Assembly: GCA_023391635.1 (NCBI GenBank)
Contig: JAEWAQ010000031.1
Location: 1-64,000 of the forward strand
DNA length: 64,000 bases
Direction of reading: 5' to 3'
Source of the DNA: Bacillota bacterium
GTDB lineage: Bacteria; Bacillota; Bacilli; Paenibacillales; Paenibacillaceae
Each line of letters opens with the position of its first letter. Within the stretch, counting starts at the first letter, position 1. A program made the translations under genes and the position numbers. Under the pieces are notes generated by a model that saw only the letters and a list, made by a program, of their open reading frames with translations, searched no databases and had not been told where the DNA came from. This document shows positions 33,237 through 42,049 of this stretch, one piece after another.

Positions 33237-34601
33237 ATGCGGCGAAAAAGAAAAACGACGATAAAACGGCGTTACCGCTCTAATCCGAATACCCCCCTTC
33301 ATAAGGGATTCGACAGAGGCTTTGATGTCGGCCATGATCGCGGGTACGCGCTTGGATTTGAACGAGGAGTATCGGGATGGAACGAATTATTCGACGGAAC
33401 CAGTATTGTAATTCCTACCTATAATCAATTGGGATTTCTCAAGGAATGCATAGAAAGCATTCATAGGCACACCCCTGAACTTCATGAAATTATTATTATC
33501 GACAACGGATCAACGGATGGAACGGATCGATACTTAAAGTCGTTGAACGGTAACATACGCTACAAAATCTTTAAAGAAAATCTTGGCTTTGCAGGCGGAG
33601 TGAACCAGGGTTTAATGATGGCCAGAGGGAATACGCTGTTGTTTTTGAACAATGATACGATCGTGACGAAAAATTGGTTGACGAATCTGCTTGCCTGCTT
33701 GCAAGGCGATGCGAAGTTTGGATTAGTTGGGCCCGTTACTAACTATATTAGCGGCGATCAGTTGATCGAAACCTCCTACCAGTCGATCGATGAAATGCAT
33801 CGTTTTGCTGAATCTTTCAATCGTTCGGACCGTGAGCGTTGGATGAAGACGGTCAGATTAACGGGATTTTGCGTCGTGATGAGACGCGATTTTTTTCAGC
33901 GGCTCGGATATTTGGACGAAGGATTTGAAATCGGCAACTGCGAAGATGACGATTACGGGTTGCGGGCCCAGCTGTTAGGTTCGGATTTGATTATTGCCAA
34001 AGATACGTTTCTTCATCATGCCGGCAGTAAAACGATTAAAACATTGACGCCGTCCCAATTCGATCAAATATACGGAAGAAACAAACAATTTTATGCAGAC
34101 AAGTGGGGAGACACCCCTTCGCTTCTTGCAGAAGTATTAAGCTTATGGGACGGAACCCCGCTCAAAATGAATGACTTTTACCCGACTCATGTCATCGTAA
34201 AAGGAGCCGGACCTGACTTGTTCTGGGTAGAAAACGGCGTTCTTCACCCACTTGAAGACGCTGCGGAATTCGCATCCACGCGTCTTGCTCAGACGGATTT
34301 GCGAAACTGGTCTGTCGGCTGCACGCTTTCGCATGAACAAGCAACCCGAAGAATCGATTCGTTATCATCCGATTCACCTGGGGCAAGATCGCTTGCCGAC
34401 GGGGTTCTTGTCAGGACTTCTGAAGGAAACGTTTATCAACTCAAACTTGGAAAACTGCATCGATTGGTTACGGATTGGGCGCTGACGACATGGCATCTGA
34501 ACGAACGCCATATCGTTTCCATATCGGAAGCGGAAAAAAACAAGTATCCCGAAGGAATTCCCGTCTTGGCGCCGCCGGTCATTCGCGCAAACAACCTATA
34601 G
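33237..34601 (+). CDS. GT2 glycosyltransferase with YxxG tetrads and C-terminal module
   Basis: The 454-residue protein has the same three parts as 14304: a Lys/Arg-rich start with LHKGFDRGFDVGHDRGYALG, a GT-A domain (TSIVIPTYNQLGFLKECIES, IIDNGSTDGT, FLNNDTIV, EDDDYGLRAQ), and a C-terminal module with LFWVENGVLHPL and VYQLKLGKLHRLV. The repeated aromatic-x-x-x-G-x-x-H-x-hydrophobic pattern of that module looks like short beta-propeller or carbohydrate-binding blades. GAGGAG precedes the ATG. It opens the rightward arm and is the paralogue of 14304. Confidence 0.87.
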   Translation: MRRKRKTTIKRRYRSNPNTPLHKGFDRGFDVGHDRGYALGFERGVSGWNELFDGTSIVIPTYNQLGFLKECIESIHRHTPELHEIIIIDNGSTDGTDRYLKSLNGNIRYKIFKENLGFAGGVNQGLMMARGNTLLFLNNDTIVTKNWLTNLLACLQGDAKFGLVGPVTNYISGDQLIETSYQSIDEMHRFAESFNRSDRERWMKTVRLTGFCVVMRRDFFQRLGYLDEGFEIGNCEDDDYGLRAQLLGSDLIIAKDTFLHHAGSKTIKTLTPSQFDQIYGRNKQFYADKWGDTPSLLAEVLSLWDGTPLKMNDFYPTHVIVKGAGPDLFWVENGVLHPLEDAAEFASTRLAQTDLRNWSVGCTLSHEQATRRIDSLSSDSPGARSLADGVLVRTSEGNVYQLKLGKLHRLVTDWALTTWHLNERHIVSISEAEKNKYPEGIPVLAPPVIRANNL

Positions 34602-34644
34602 CTATTTCTGCTATATGTACAAACATATCCGGGAGGCATGCATC

Positions 34645-34833
34645 ATGCGAAAATCAAACAGCCGGCTTGCAACCGCAAAGCGGAAAAAAGGGCGTATTGT
34701 ATCCGCTATTCGCAAAAGAAAAACGTTGTATAGCAGAGGGTTCGACACCGGCTTTAGTCAAGGTTTTACGATTGGCACGGCCAAAGGGTATGAAGACGGT
34801 TATGAGCTGAAGTATAAAGGGACTTTACGATGA
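34645..34833 (+). CDS. Small basic protein with YxxG-tetrad tail
   Basis: A 62-residue protein: a Lys/Arg-rich half (RLATAKRKKGRIVSAIRKRK) and a tetrad half LYSRGFDTGFSQGFTIGTAK that continues GYEDGYE. GGGAGG lies eight bases before the ATG at 34645; an earlier ATG at 34615 lacks a site. Its stop overlaps the next glycosyltransferase start by four bases. Same design as 23119 and the frameshifted 12924, so each arm carries at least one free-standing tag protein. Confidence 0.7.
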   Translation: MRKSNSRLATAKRKKGRIVSAIRKRKTLYSRGFDTGFSQGFTIGTAKGYEDGYELKYKGTLR

Positions 34834-35738
34834 AAAAACGAATTCGGGTACGGCAGCGGCAAACGCGGAGAGGAACGATACGAAATCTAAATAGAGGAGC
34901 CAAAGTACGCAAGCGAAAGTTCCACCAAAAGAGAACGGTGAAAGTAAAAAAACGGTTGCACCTAAAAAAAAAGACGGGGATGGTGCCGCTGCCGACCGAC
35001 AAGAGGGTCGGCGTCATCGTATCGGTGAAAAACGAAGCGGGAACGTTGGCGCCGGTACTCCGTGAATTAAGCAGGCTTCCTCTGCATGAATTGATCGTCG
35101 TCGTAAACGGTTCGACGGATGCCAGTCTCGCCTTGGCGCGAAACGTTCCTATGGCGACGGTTGTTCATTACGAATCGCCTATTGGCCACGATGTGGGGCG
35201 GGCGGTCGGCGCCAAGCTGGCAACGTCGGATATTCTCGTATTCGTAGACGCGGATTTCACGATTCAGGCAGAAAAGCTAGTGCCGTTCATCGCCGCAGTG
35301 CATCGCGGGATGGACGTCGCCTTGAACAATATTACGCCTAATTTAAAATCGTTTCCTTTGCGGGACAGGGTAACGCGCATGAAGGAATTTTTGAATCTGA
35401 TCGTGAGACGACCGGACTTGCAGGCGAATTCGATGACGGCGGTACCGCATGCCCTCTCGAGAAGAGCGCTTGACGCAATCGGATATCAACAACTCATGGT
35501 ACCTCCGAAAGCTCAGGTTGCCGCTATCCTAAAAGGACTTGCCGTCGGTGCGCCCGGAAACGTAGAGGTACTGAAAGCGAACCGGCACAAAGCAGAAAAC
35601 GTAGGCAGCCATAACGCGGTTTCAGATCTGATCATGGGAGATCATCTGGAAGCTTTGCAATTTGCGATGGCCGAACTTGGAGAAAGATTGTGGTTTCCGG
35701 ATTATAGCAGAAGACGGGATATGCTCGGGGGTGCTTAA
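34830..35738 (+). CDS. GT2 glycosyltransferase with basic N-terminus
   Basis: The first 58 residues are almost all Lys, Arg and Thr (KKRIRVRQRQTRRGTIR and onward); the GT-A domain follows with VGVIVSVKNEAGTLAPVL, VVNGSTDASL, GHDVGRAVGAK, FVDADFTI, VPHALSRRALDAIG and a final IMGDHLEALQFA. It is the intact counterpart of 17319 and 16330. It is coupled to the small tetrad gene by ATGA and to the following gene by an eight-base overlap. Likely adds one sugar residue in spore-surface assembly. Confidence 0.85.
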   Translation: MKKRIRVRQRQTRRGTIRNLNRGAKVRKRKFHQKRTVKVKKRLHLKKKTGMVPLPTDKRVGVIVSVKNEAGTLAPVLRELSRLPLHELIVVVNGSTDASLALARNVPMATVVHYESPIGHDVGRAVGAKLATSDILVFVDADFTIQAEKLVPFIAAVHRGMDVALNNITPNLKSFPLRDRVTRMKEFLNLIVRRPDLQANSMTAVPHALSRRALDAIGYQQLMVPPKAQVAAILKGLAVGAPGNVEVLKANRHKAENVGSHNAVSDLIMGDHLEALQFAMAELGERLWFPDYSRRRDMLGGA

Positions 35739-36477
35739 CATAGGGCTGACAAGTATCATTATACCGACTTACAACGGTCTCCACTTGCTGCGAGATTGCG
35801 TGCAGTCGATTCGGCAATTTACGGAGGAACCGTATGAAATGATCGTGGTGGATAACGCTTCCGACGACGGTACGCTTGAATACTGCGTGCAGCAACATAT
35901 CGATTTCATATCATTGCCTGCCAACCGGGGGTTTCCGATCGCATGCAATTATGGCTTGAAACTGGCGAAAGGAGATTGCTTGCTGCTATTGAATAATGAT
36001 ATTGTCGTATCGCATCATTGGTTAGCCAATATGCTAACCTGTCTGATGAGCCAGCCGGACAGGGGAATTGTAGGACCGATGACCAATTATGCCAGCGGCA
36101 AACAGCAATCCGATCTCCGATATGAAGAATTGAGCCAATTTCATCGTCTTGCGGAAACGACGAACCGGCCCGATCCGTCCAAATGGCAAGATGTAGAGCG
36201 GCTCGTCGGATTTTGTTTTGCTTTCAAGCGCGAGCTGATGGTCAAAATCGGATTGCTGGACGAACAATTTTCCCCGGGACACTATGAGGATGACGATTAT
36301 TGTTACCGAGCCCGCCTGGCGGGGTACAAACTGACGATCGCCGGAGACGCGCACGTGCATCATCACGGCAGCGCAAGCTTTAAACGGCATGCGCCTGAAC
36401 AATTGACGGAACTGCCAAAGCTCAATCATCAAAAATTTATGGATAAATGGGGCGTCGATCCGAGGCAATTCATTTAA
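35731..36477 (+). CDS. GT2 glycosyltransferase, short form
   Basis: A 248-residue family 2 enzyme: TSIIIPTYNGLHLLRDCVQS, VVDNASDDGTLEYC, LLLLNNDIVVS and YEDDDYCYRARLAGY. It has no basic or tetrad extension. The GTG at 35731 overlaps the end of the previous gene and gives the same N-terminus as its paralogue at 15686; longer versions to 35662 run inside the previous gene. It closes the rightward arm; a terminator shared with the giant repeat gene lies about 90 bases on. Confidence 0.82.
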   Translation: MLNIGLTSIIIPTYNGLHLLRDCVQSIRQFTEEPYEMIVVDNASDDGTLEYCVQQHIDFISLPANRGFPIACNYGLKLAKGDCLLLLNNDIVVSHHWLANMLTCLMSQPDRGIVGPMTNYASGKQQSDLRYEELSQFHRLAETTNRPDPSKWQDVERLVGFCFAFKRELMVKIGLLDEQFSPGHYEDDDYCYRARLAGYKLTIAGDAHVHHHGSASFKRHAPEQLTELPKLNHQKFMDKWGVDPRQFI

Positions 36478-36565
36478 AGGTGCTTGGGGCAAAACACACG
36501 GGTTATACTCGTTTGTTTTGCCTTCAACAATTATCCGGAACTCAGCCTTCAATATAGATTTGAAC

Positions 36566-36603
36566 AGAAAAAACCGGTCCAGCCTCGAGGCTGAAAACCG
36601 GTT
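36566..36603 (-). terminator. Bidirectional terminator between glycan arm and giant repeat gene
   Basis: AACCGGT (36572-36578) pairs with ACCGGTT (36597-36603), with an inner CAGCC-tcga-GGCTG stem. On the minus strand it runs into TTTTTTCTGTT, a strong terminator for the giant repeat gene; on the plus strand GTTGTTCCT follows, weaker. Confidence 0.85.
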
Positions 36604-36614
36604 GTTGTTCCTCA

Positions 36615-39600
36615 TCATCTCCCAATCGCAAGCCACTGCATTTGCCCTTGGGGTTCCGGGCCTAGGCGGGTTCTTACCATGAGAACGACAGCTTCATTCT
36701 CGCGCTTGGATTGAACGTAACAGTTGCAAGAAGGATGGTCCGACAAAGCCAGAAGTACATAAGAGTTATCCGAAAATGGCGCATCGAACGTGACGGTCAA
36801 TTCGACCGACTCGCTTACGCCACAAAATGCGTAAGGCATGTTGCCGTAACAAAGGACGGTGTCCGGTGCTCTCGTTGCCACTGGGATGAATGAAAGATGC
36901 TCCATCGTAACGGATCCTGAACCAATTTTGGAGCCGTTCACGCATCCGGCAGCAAGATGAGCGCTTGTTACGGATTCTGCTGCGAGCTCGATCGTCGGCA
37001 GCCCTTCGAGCGAAGCTTCTGCCTGCATGGTAGCCTGCTGCACATGGGCAATTACTTGACGCAGATCCGGCGCCAGCTTCGACGTTGTAACGGCATCGTC
37101 TGCAAGACGCCCTTCGTCCACTGGCGCATCCAGCCTTATCAACCGCTCGCGCAGCGGCTCATCCAGCTTGTCGATGGTTACGCTGCGGTCGATCAGCTTC
37201 GCTTCGCTCACCGATCCGTTCGCCAACTGCTCGCTGCCTACTGCCTCTTTCGCCAACTTGCCCGAAGTCACGGCGCCGTCCGCGATACGATCTTTGACGA
37301 TCGGCGCGTTCGCCTGCGCAATTGCTTCTATTACCGATGCATGCAAGTTTTCTTTCGTCACGGCGCCGACTGCCAGATGGTTCTCCTGCACCGCGCCTTC
37401 CGCCAATTGCTCGGCGCCGACTGCGCCGTCGGCGATTTTCTCGCCGACCACTGCACGATCCGCCAACTGCTGCGTCCCTATCGCTTCCTTCGCTAGCTTC
37501 GAAGCTGATACGGCACCGTCTGCCAGTCGCCCTTCGTCCACTGGCGCATCCAGCCTTATCATCCGCTCGCGCAGCGGCTCATCCAGCTTGTCGATGGTTA
37601 CGCTGCGGTCGATCAGCTTCGCTACGCTCACCGATCCATCCGCTAGCTTCGCTTCGCTTACCGATCCGTCGGCCAGTTGTTCGCTCCCTACCGCCTCTTT
37701 CGCCAACTTGCCCGAAGTCACGGCACCATCTGCTATCCGATCCTCGACGATCGGCGCGTTCGCCTGCGCAATTGCTTCTATTACCGATGCATGCAAGTTT
37801 TCTTTCGTCACGGCGCCGACGGCAAGACGCCCTTCGTCCACTGGCGCATCCAGCCTTCTCAACCGCTCGCGCAGCGGCTCATCCAGCTTGTCGATGGTTA
37901 CGCTGCGGTCGATCAGCTTCGCTTCGCTCACCGATCCATCCGCGAGCTTCGCTCCGCTCACCGATCCGTTCGCCAACTGCTCGCTGCCTACCGCCTCTTT
38001 CGCCAACTTGCCCGAAGTCACGGCACCATCTGCTATCCGATCCTCGACGATCGGCGCGTTCGCCTGCGCGATCGCCTCTATTACCGATGCATGCAAGTTT
38101 TCTTTCGTCACGGAGCCGACTGCCAGATGGTTCTCCTGCACCGCGCCGTCCGCCAATTGCTCGGCGCCGACTGCGCCGTCGGCGATTTTCTCGCTGACCA
38201 CTGCACGATCCGCCAGTTGCTGCGTTCCTACCGCTTCCTTCGCCAGCTTCGAAGCTGTCACGGCGCCATCCGCGATACGATCTTTGACGATCGGCGCGTT
38301 CGCCTGTGCAATTGCTTCTATTACCGATGCATGCAAGTTTTCCTTCGTCACGGAGCCGACTGCCAGATGGTTCTCCTGCACCGCGCCGTCCGCCAATTGC
38401 TCGGCGCCGACTGCCCCGTCGGCGATTTTCTCGCCGACTACGGCTCGTTCCGCCAATTGCTGTGTTCCTACCGCTTCCTTTGCCAGCTTTGAAGCTGCTA
38501 CGGCACCGTCTGCCAGTCGCCCTTCGTCCACTGGCGCATCCAGCCTTCTCAACCGCTCGCGCAGCGGCTCATCCAGCTTCGTTTCATTCACTGAACCGTC
38601 CGCCAGTTGCTCACTGCCTACCGACTCTTTCGCCAACTTGCACGAGGTCACTGCACCGTCCGCGAGCCGATCTTTGACGATAGGCTCGATCGCCTGTGCA
38701 ATTGCCCCGGATATAGAGGGATGAAGCTTGCTTGCTGTCACCGCTCCGTCTGAGATGTGCCGCTCCTCTATTGCGCCAACCGCCAATTGCTGCGAGCCCA
38801 CGGCTCCGTTTGATAATTTCTTGCCGGTCACGGCTCGGTCCGCCAACTGAGACGTCCCGACTGCCGCATTTGCCAACTTTATCCCGCTGACCGCGCTGTC
38901 TGCCAGCTTCGCCTCGCTTACCGCTCCGTCCGCCAGTTTTGCCTCCGTTACGGCCTTCCCCGCAAGTCTCCCGGTGTCGACCGGTTGGTTTGCTATCGCA
39001 GCCGACTCATACAGGTCCGGCGACAGATGCATGAGCGTGACGATGCCTTTGCGCAGATGGTAGCCGTGAACCGCCTCGGGCATCAAATGTTTGCCGCCGA
39101 TCGATTCCAATGCCACCTGTTCGCTTCCGACGCTGCCTTGCTCCAGATGCTCCCGGGCGACCGCCCCCGGAGCGATCGCGCCGGAAGTGACAGCACCGGC
39201 TGCAATCGCAGCGGTTCCTACGCTTTCTTCAGCCAAGTGTACGGCTTTGATCGCATCTGCTCCGATATGGCCGGCTTCGACAACGCCTGCCGCAAGATGT
39301 CGTGAACCAACCGCACCCCTCGCCAAATGTTGCGCTTGAATCGTCTCGGCCGCCAAATGTTCTGCCCCGACGCTGCCTGCCGCCAGATGGGCGGAACTGA
39401 TCGCCCTCTCGCCAACGTGAATATCGCGTATGCTGCGCTCCGCCAGGTGCGGACCCAGTACCGATCGGGCAGCCAGGTGCCGGCTTTCGACGGACTCGGC
39501 TGCGATCAGAGAACCCGTAATCGATTGCTCCGCCAGTGCTTCGGTAGTGACCGCGCGCTTCGCCAGCGCCGCAGCCGTGACGCTTCCCGGTTTCAGATGA

Positions 39601-42017
39601 TCGGCGTTTACCGCCTGTTTGCGCAATTGCCGCTCGCCGACGGCTTCATTCGCGAGCGCCTTGGGGGTTACGGCGCCGCTCGCGAGCGCGTGCGAATCGA
39701 CGGCCCCGTCTGCCAGTTTGGCAGTCGTTACGCTGCCGTCAGCGAGCTTTGCTGCCGTAACAGCCGCATCGGCAAGCTTGTCGGTCAATACCGCATCCTG
39801 CGACAGCTTATTCGAGGTGACGACTTGATCGCTCAAGTGATACGTCGATACCGACCGAACAGCCAAATGCCGCTCGCCTATAGCGCCGGAGGCTATCGAT
39901 TTGTCTGTGACCGCTTCCGGCTGCAGGGCGTCAGGCCCTACCGACGCGGGTGCCAGATGCACTGCATCGATCGCTCCTTCCGCCACATGGCGGCCTTCTA
40001 CCGCCTGTTGCGCCAACGCACCGGCCGTCACCGACCCGGTGCCGTAATGGAACGGCCGGAGTAAACCCGCAGCGAGCTTGTCGGCGCTCACGCTCTCATG
40101 CGCGAGGTGTTCCGTACGCACGGATTTTTTCTTCAGGTGCTGGCTTCCGAGCGATTGATCCGCGATGTGTGCGCCCTGCACCGACTTCTCTGCGATGTGC
40201 GCGGCTTGAACCGCTCCTTCAGTCAGGTGCTTGCCAACAATGATTCCGTCGGCCAAATGCCCCGCGCCAACCGCGCCAGCCTGCAAATGGCGGCGACCAA
40301 TCGATTGATCGGCTAAATGAGATGCGTCGATGGATAACTCAGATAAATGCCTTTTCTCAATGACGCCGTCCGCTAATAGATCCGAGACGACGCTGCCCCT
40401 GGCCAGATGCCTGCTTTGTACGGCTTCGTCGGCCAGCTTGCCGGAAGTGACGCTGCGATCGGCGATCTTCGCCGACGTGACGGCATGGTCAACCAGCTTG
40501 GCCGTTGAAATCGTCTGTTCCGCGAGCTTGCTTTCGGTGACCGAATCGTCCGCAATATGACGGGCTTCGACCGCCTTCTCCGCGAGATGGCGGCTGGCTA
40601 CCGATTCCGCGCGCAGATGCTCTCCCGCGACGGAGCCTGTTGCCAGTTTGCTGCCCGTAACGGAACGATCCTCTATTTCCCGAATGCCGACCGCGCCATC
40701 CGCCAAATTGACCGCTTCCACCGCGCGCGGAGCCAGATGTCTCCCTTGCAACACGCCAACCGCCACATGTTCGGCAAGAATCAACCCATCCGTCAGATGG
40801 CGGGAAGCGATCGCGCCGCGCGCGATACTTTCCCCCGTCACGGCGGATTCCCTCAACTTGGAAGCTGTCACCGCTCCATCAGCCAATTTCGACGTATCGA
40901 TGATTTCATTGGCCAAATTCTCGGCACGGACCGCTCCGCTGCGGATTTTTTCCGCCGTAATGCTCTGATCCTGCAATAAATCTTCCGTCACGATCGATAA
41001 GCTAAGGTGCTTCGATTGAATCGATCCTTCGGCGATTTTGTCGGCGCTGATCGTCCGGTCCGCCAGCTTCTCCGAGGTGACGCTTCCATCCTTTAATTTC
41101 TCGGAAGTAATAGAGCGGTCGCGGATTTTCTGACCGGAGACGGAATTTTTAATCAAGTGCTCTCCGGACACCGATTCCGGCGCCAGCTTCTTGGAGGTGA
41201 CGGAGCCGTCCGCCAGCTTGATCGCCGATACCGCAAAGTCCGCAATCGCATCCGTGCCGACCGCATCCTTGGCCAATTGGCGCGCATTGATGGCGTACGG
41301 GGCAATCTTCTCCCCGGTCACCGCATCGTCGGCCAGGTCATCCGTATAGACGACCGGCGCCGGCCTTGCAGGCAGCCGCTTCTCCTCCAGTCTGGATCGC
41401 CGCTCTTCTATGGGCGGCACGACCGCAGCCGAATCCGCGACATCCTCTCCGAGCGAATCCGAATGTTCTGAAAAATCTTCTTTAGAATCCTCTAATGCTT
41501 CCGAAACCTGTTCCGACACCATTTCCGATTCCGCTATCGCTTTCGTGGTCATTTCCGCCACCGCGATCGATTCGCTTTCTACTTCCTCTTCCGCTTCGGC
41601 TTTTGATTGCTGCGGCCTTGACGGAGCTTCCTCATTCAACAAGGCGAGGAGCGATTCCAGCCCTCCATCCGCCATGGCATCGCCATATGCATCCGCTTGC
41701 TGCATGGATGGAGACGCAACCGCCCCCCATACACCGGACCTTCCCCTGCTGCGCGTCTTGCTTGCCGACCGCTTCAGCTTCTTGCCTGTCTGACTTCCGA
41801 GCCGCTGGATCGCCGCTTGTTCCGCCCGAACTTCCGCATTCTGATTCGGCGTCCGGGAAGCCGCAGTGGAACCGAGCACCGTGACCGGCTTTTCGCCTGA
41901 ATCCTGCATATCATCCAGCCACTGAAGCTCGAGCTGATCCGGATTGTCGACAACAAATGGCGTGCGCCGCTTTTTGGCCGCATTGCGGGGCGTCCGCCTC
42001 GACTTGTCTCTTCGCAT
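36615..42017 (-). CDS. Giant decapeptide-repeat protein, candidate spore-surface filament
   Basis: The 1,800-residue protein has (a) a basic start of about 40 residues (RRDKSRRTPRNAAKKRRTPF), (b) a charged, Glu/Ser-rich linker to about residue 225, (c) an array of ten-residue units, consensus [HK]-L-A-x-x-[AS]-[VI]-x-x-x, over about 1,480 residues, and (d) a C-terminal domain of about 90 residues (VELTVTFDAPFSDNSYVLLA, ending MQWLAIGR) that resembles the H-type lectin or tail-fibre fold. ADGAVTSxKLA-type repeats occur in phage fibres and surface proteins and probably form a long beta-structured, perhaps trimeric, rod. Start at 42017 by AAGGAG; a sigma-K-type promoter lies just upstream. No signal peptide, consistent with mother-cell assembly on the spore. 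Confidence 0.85.
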   Translation of the reverse strand: MRRDKSRRTPRNAAKKRRTPFVVDNPDQLELQWLDDMQDSGEKPVTVLGSTAASRTPNQNAEVRAEQAAIQRLGSQTGKKLKRSASKTRSRGRSGVWGAVASPSMQQADAYGDAMADGGLESLLALLNEEAPSRPQQSKAEAEEEVESESIAVAEMTTKAIAESEMVSEQVSEALEDSKEDFSEHSDSLGEDVADSAAVVPPIEERRSRLEEKRLPARPAPVVYTDDLADDAVTGEKIAPYAINARQLAKDAVGTDAIADFAVSAIKLADGSVTSKKLAPESVSGEHLIKNSVSGQKIRDRSITSEKLKDGSVTSEKLADRTISADKIAEGSIQSKHLSLSIVTEDLLQDQSITAEKIRSGAVRAENLANEIIDTSKLADGAVTASKLRESAVTGESIARGAIASRHLTDGLILAEHVAVGVLQGRHLAPRAVEAVNLADGAVGIREIEDRSVTGSKLATGSVAGEHLRAESVASRHLAEKAVEARHIADDSVTESKLAEQTISTAKLVDHAVTSAKIADRSVTSGKLADEAVQSRHLARGSVVSDLLADGVIEKRHLSELSIDASHLADQSIGRRHLQAGAVGAGHLADGIIVGKHLTEGAVQAAHIAEKSVQGAHIADQSLGSQHLKKKSVRTEHLAHESVSADKLAAGLLRPFHYGTGSVTAGALAQQAVEGRHVAEGAIDAVHLAPASVGPDALQPEAVTDKSIASGAIGERHLAVRSVSTYHLSDQVVTSNKLSQDAVLTDKLADAAVTAAKLADGSVTTAKLADGAVDSHALASGAVTPKALANEAVGERQLRKQAVNADHLKPGSVTAAALAKRAVTTEALAEQSITGSLIAAESVESRHLAARSVLGPHLAERSIRDIHVGERAISSAHLAAGSVGAEHLAAETIQAQHLARGAVGSRHLAAGVVEAGHIGADAIKAVHLAEESVGTAAIAAGAVTSGAIAPGAVAREHLEQGSVGSEQVALESIGGKHLMPEAVHGYHLRKGIVTLMHLSPDLYESAAIANQPVDTGRLAGKAVTEAKLADGAVSEAKLADSAVSGIKLANAAVGTSQLADRAVTGKKLSNGAVGSQQLAVGAIEERHISDGAVTASKLHPSISGAIAQAIEPIVKDRLADGAVTSCKLAKESVGSEQLADGSVNETKLDEPLRERLRRLDAPVDEGRLADGAVAASKLAKEAVGTQQLAERAVVGEKIADGAVGAEQLADGAVQENHLAVGSVTKENLHASVIEAIAQANAPIVKDRIADGAVTASKLAKEAVGTQQLADRAVVSEKIADGAVGAEQLADGAVQENHLAVGSVTKENLHASVIEAIAQANAPIVEDRIADGAVTSGKLAKEAVGSEQLANGSVSGAKLADGSVSEAKLIDRSVTIDKLDEPLRERLRRLDAPVDEGRLAVGAVTKENLHASVIEAIAQANAPIVEDRIADGAVTSGKLAKEAVGSEQLADGSVSEAKLADGSVSVAKLIDRSVTIDKLDEPLRERMIRLDAPVDEGRLADGAVSASKLAKEAIGTQQLADRAVVGEKIADGAVGAEQLAEGAVQENHLAVGAVTKENLHASVIEAIAQANAPIVKDRIADGAVTSGKLAKEAVGSEQLANGSVSEAKLIDRSVTIDKLDEPLRERLIRLDAPVDEGRLADDAVTTSKLAPDLRQVIAHVQQATMQAEASLEGLPTIELAAESVTSAHLAAGCVNGSKIGSGSVTMEHLSFIPVATRAPDTVLCYGNMPYAFCGVSESVELTVTFDAPFSDNSYVLLALSDHPSCNCYVQSKRENEAVVLMVRTRLGPEPQGQMQWLAIGR
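36895..41340 (-). repeat. 30-base coding repeat array with longer homogenised blocks
   Basis: The whole stretch encodes ten-residue units, so it repeats every 30 bases. Between about 37,100 and 38,700 the copies are nearly identical over hundreds of bases: the string accgatgcatgcaagttt ends at 37350, 37800, 38100 and 38340, spaced by 450, 300 and 240 bases, all multiples of 30. Units further toward the N-terminus are much more diverged. Recent duplication or gene conversion at the C-terminal end is indicated. Confidence 0.9.
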
Positions 42018-42049
42018 GTTCTTCTCCTTCCCCGTGTTCGAGTCTGGAG

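Noticed and set aside
32997..33335. 112-codon frame on the minus strand between the two glycan arms
   Set aside because: Its beginning is antisense to the 33237 gene and no start with a ribosome site lies in the intergenic part; at most a gene remnant.
37168..38724. Ser/Ala-rich open frame on the plus strand opposite the repeat array
   Set aside because: It exists because 30-base repeats keep all frames free of stops; no start signals and no terminator for it.
36895..41340. Regular 30-base periodicity that could suggest a CRISPR array
   Set aside because: There are no unique spacers; the repeats are contiguous, diverge gradually and are in frame within a protein gene.
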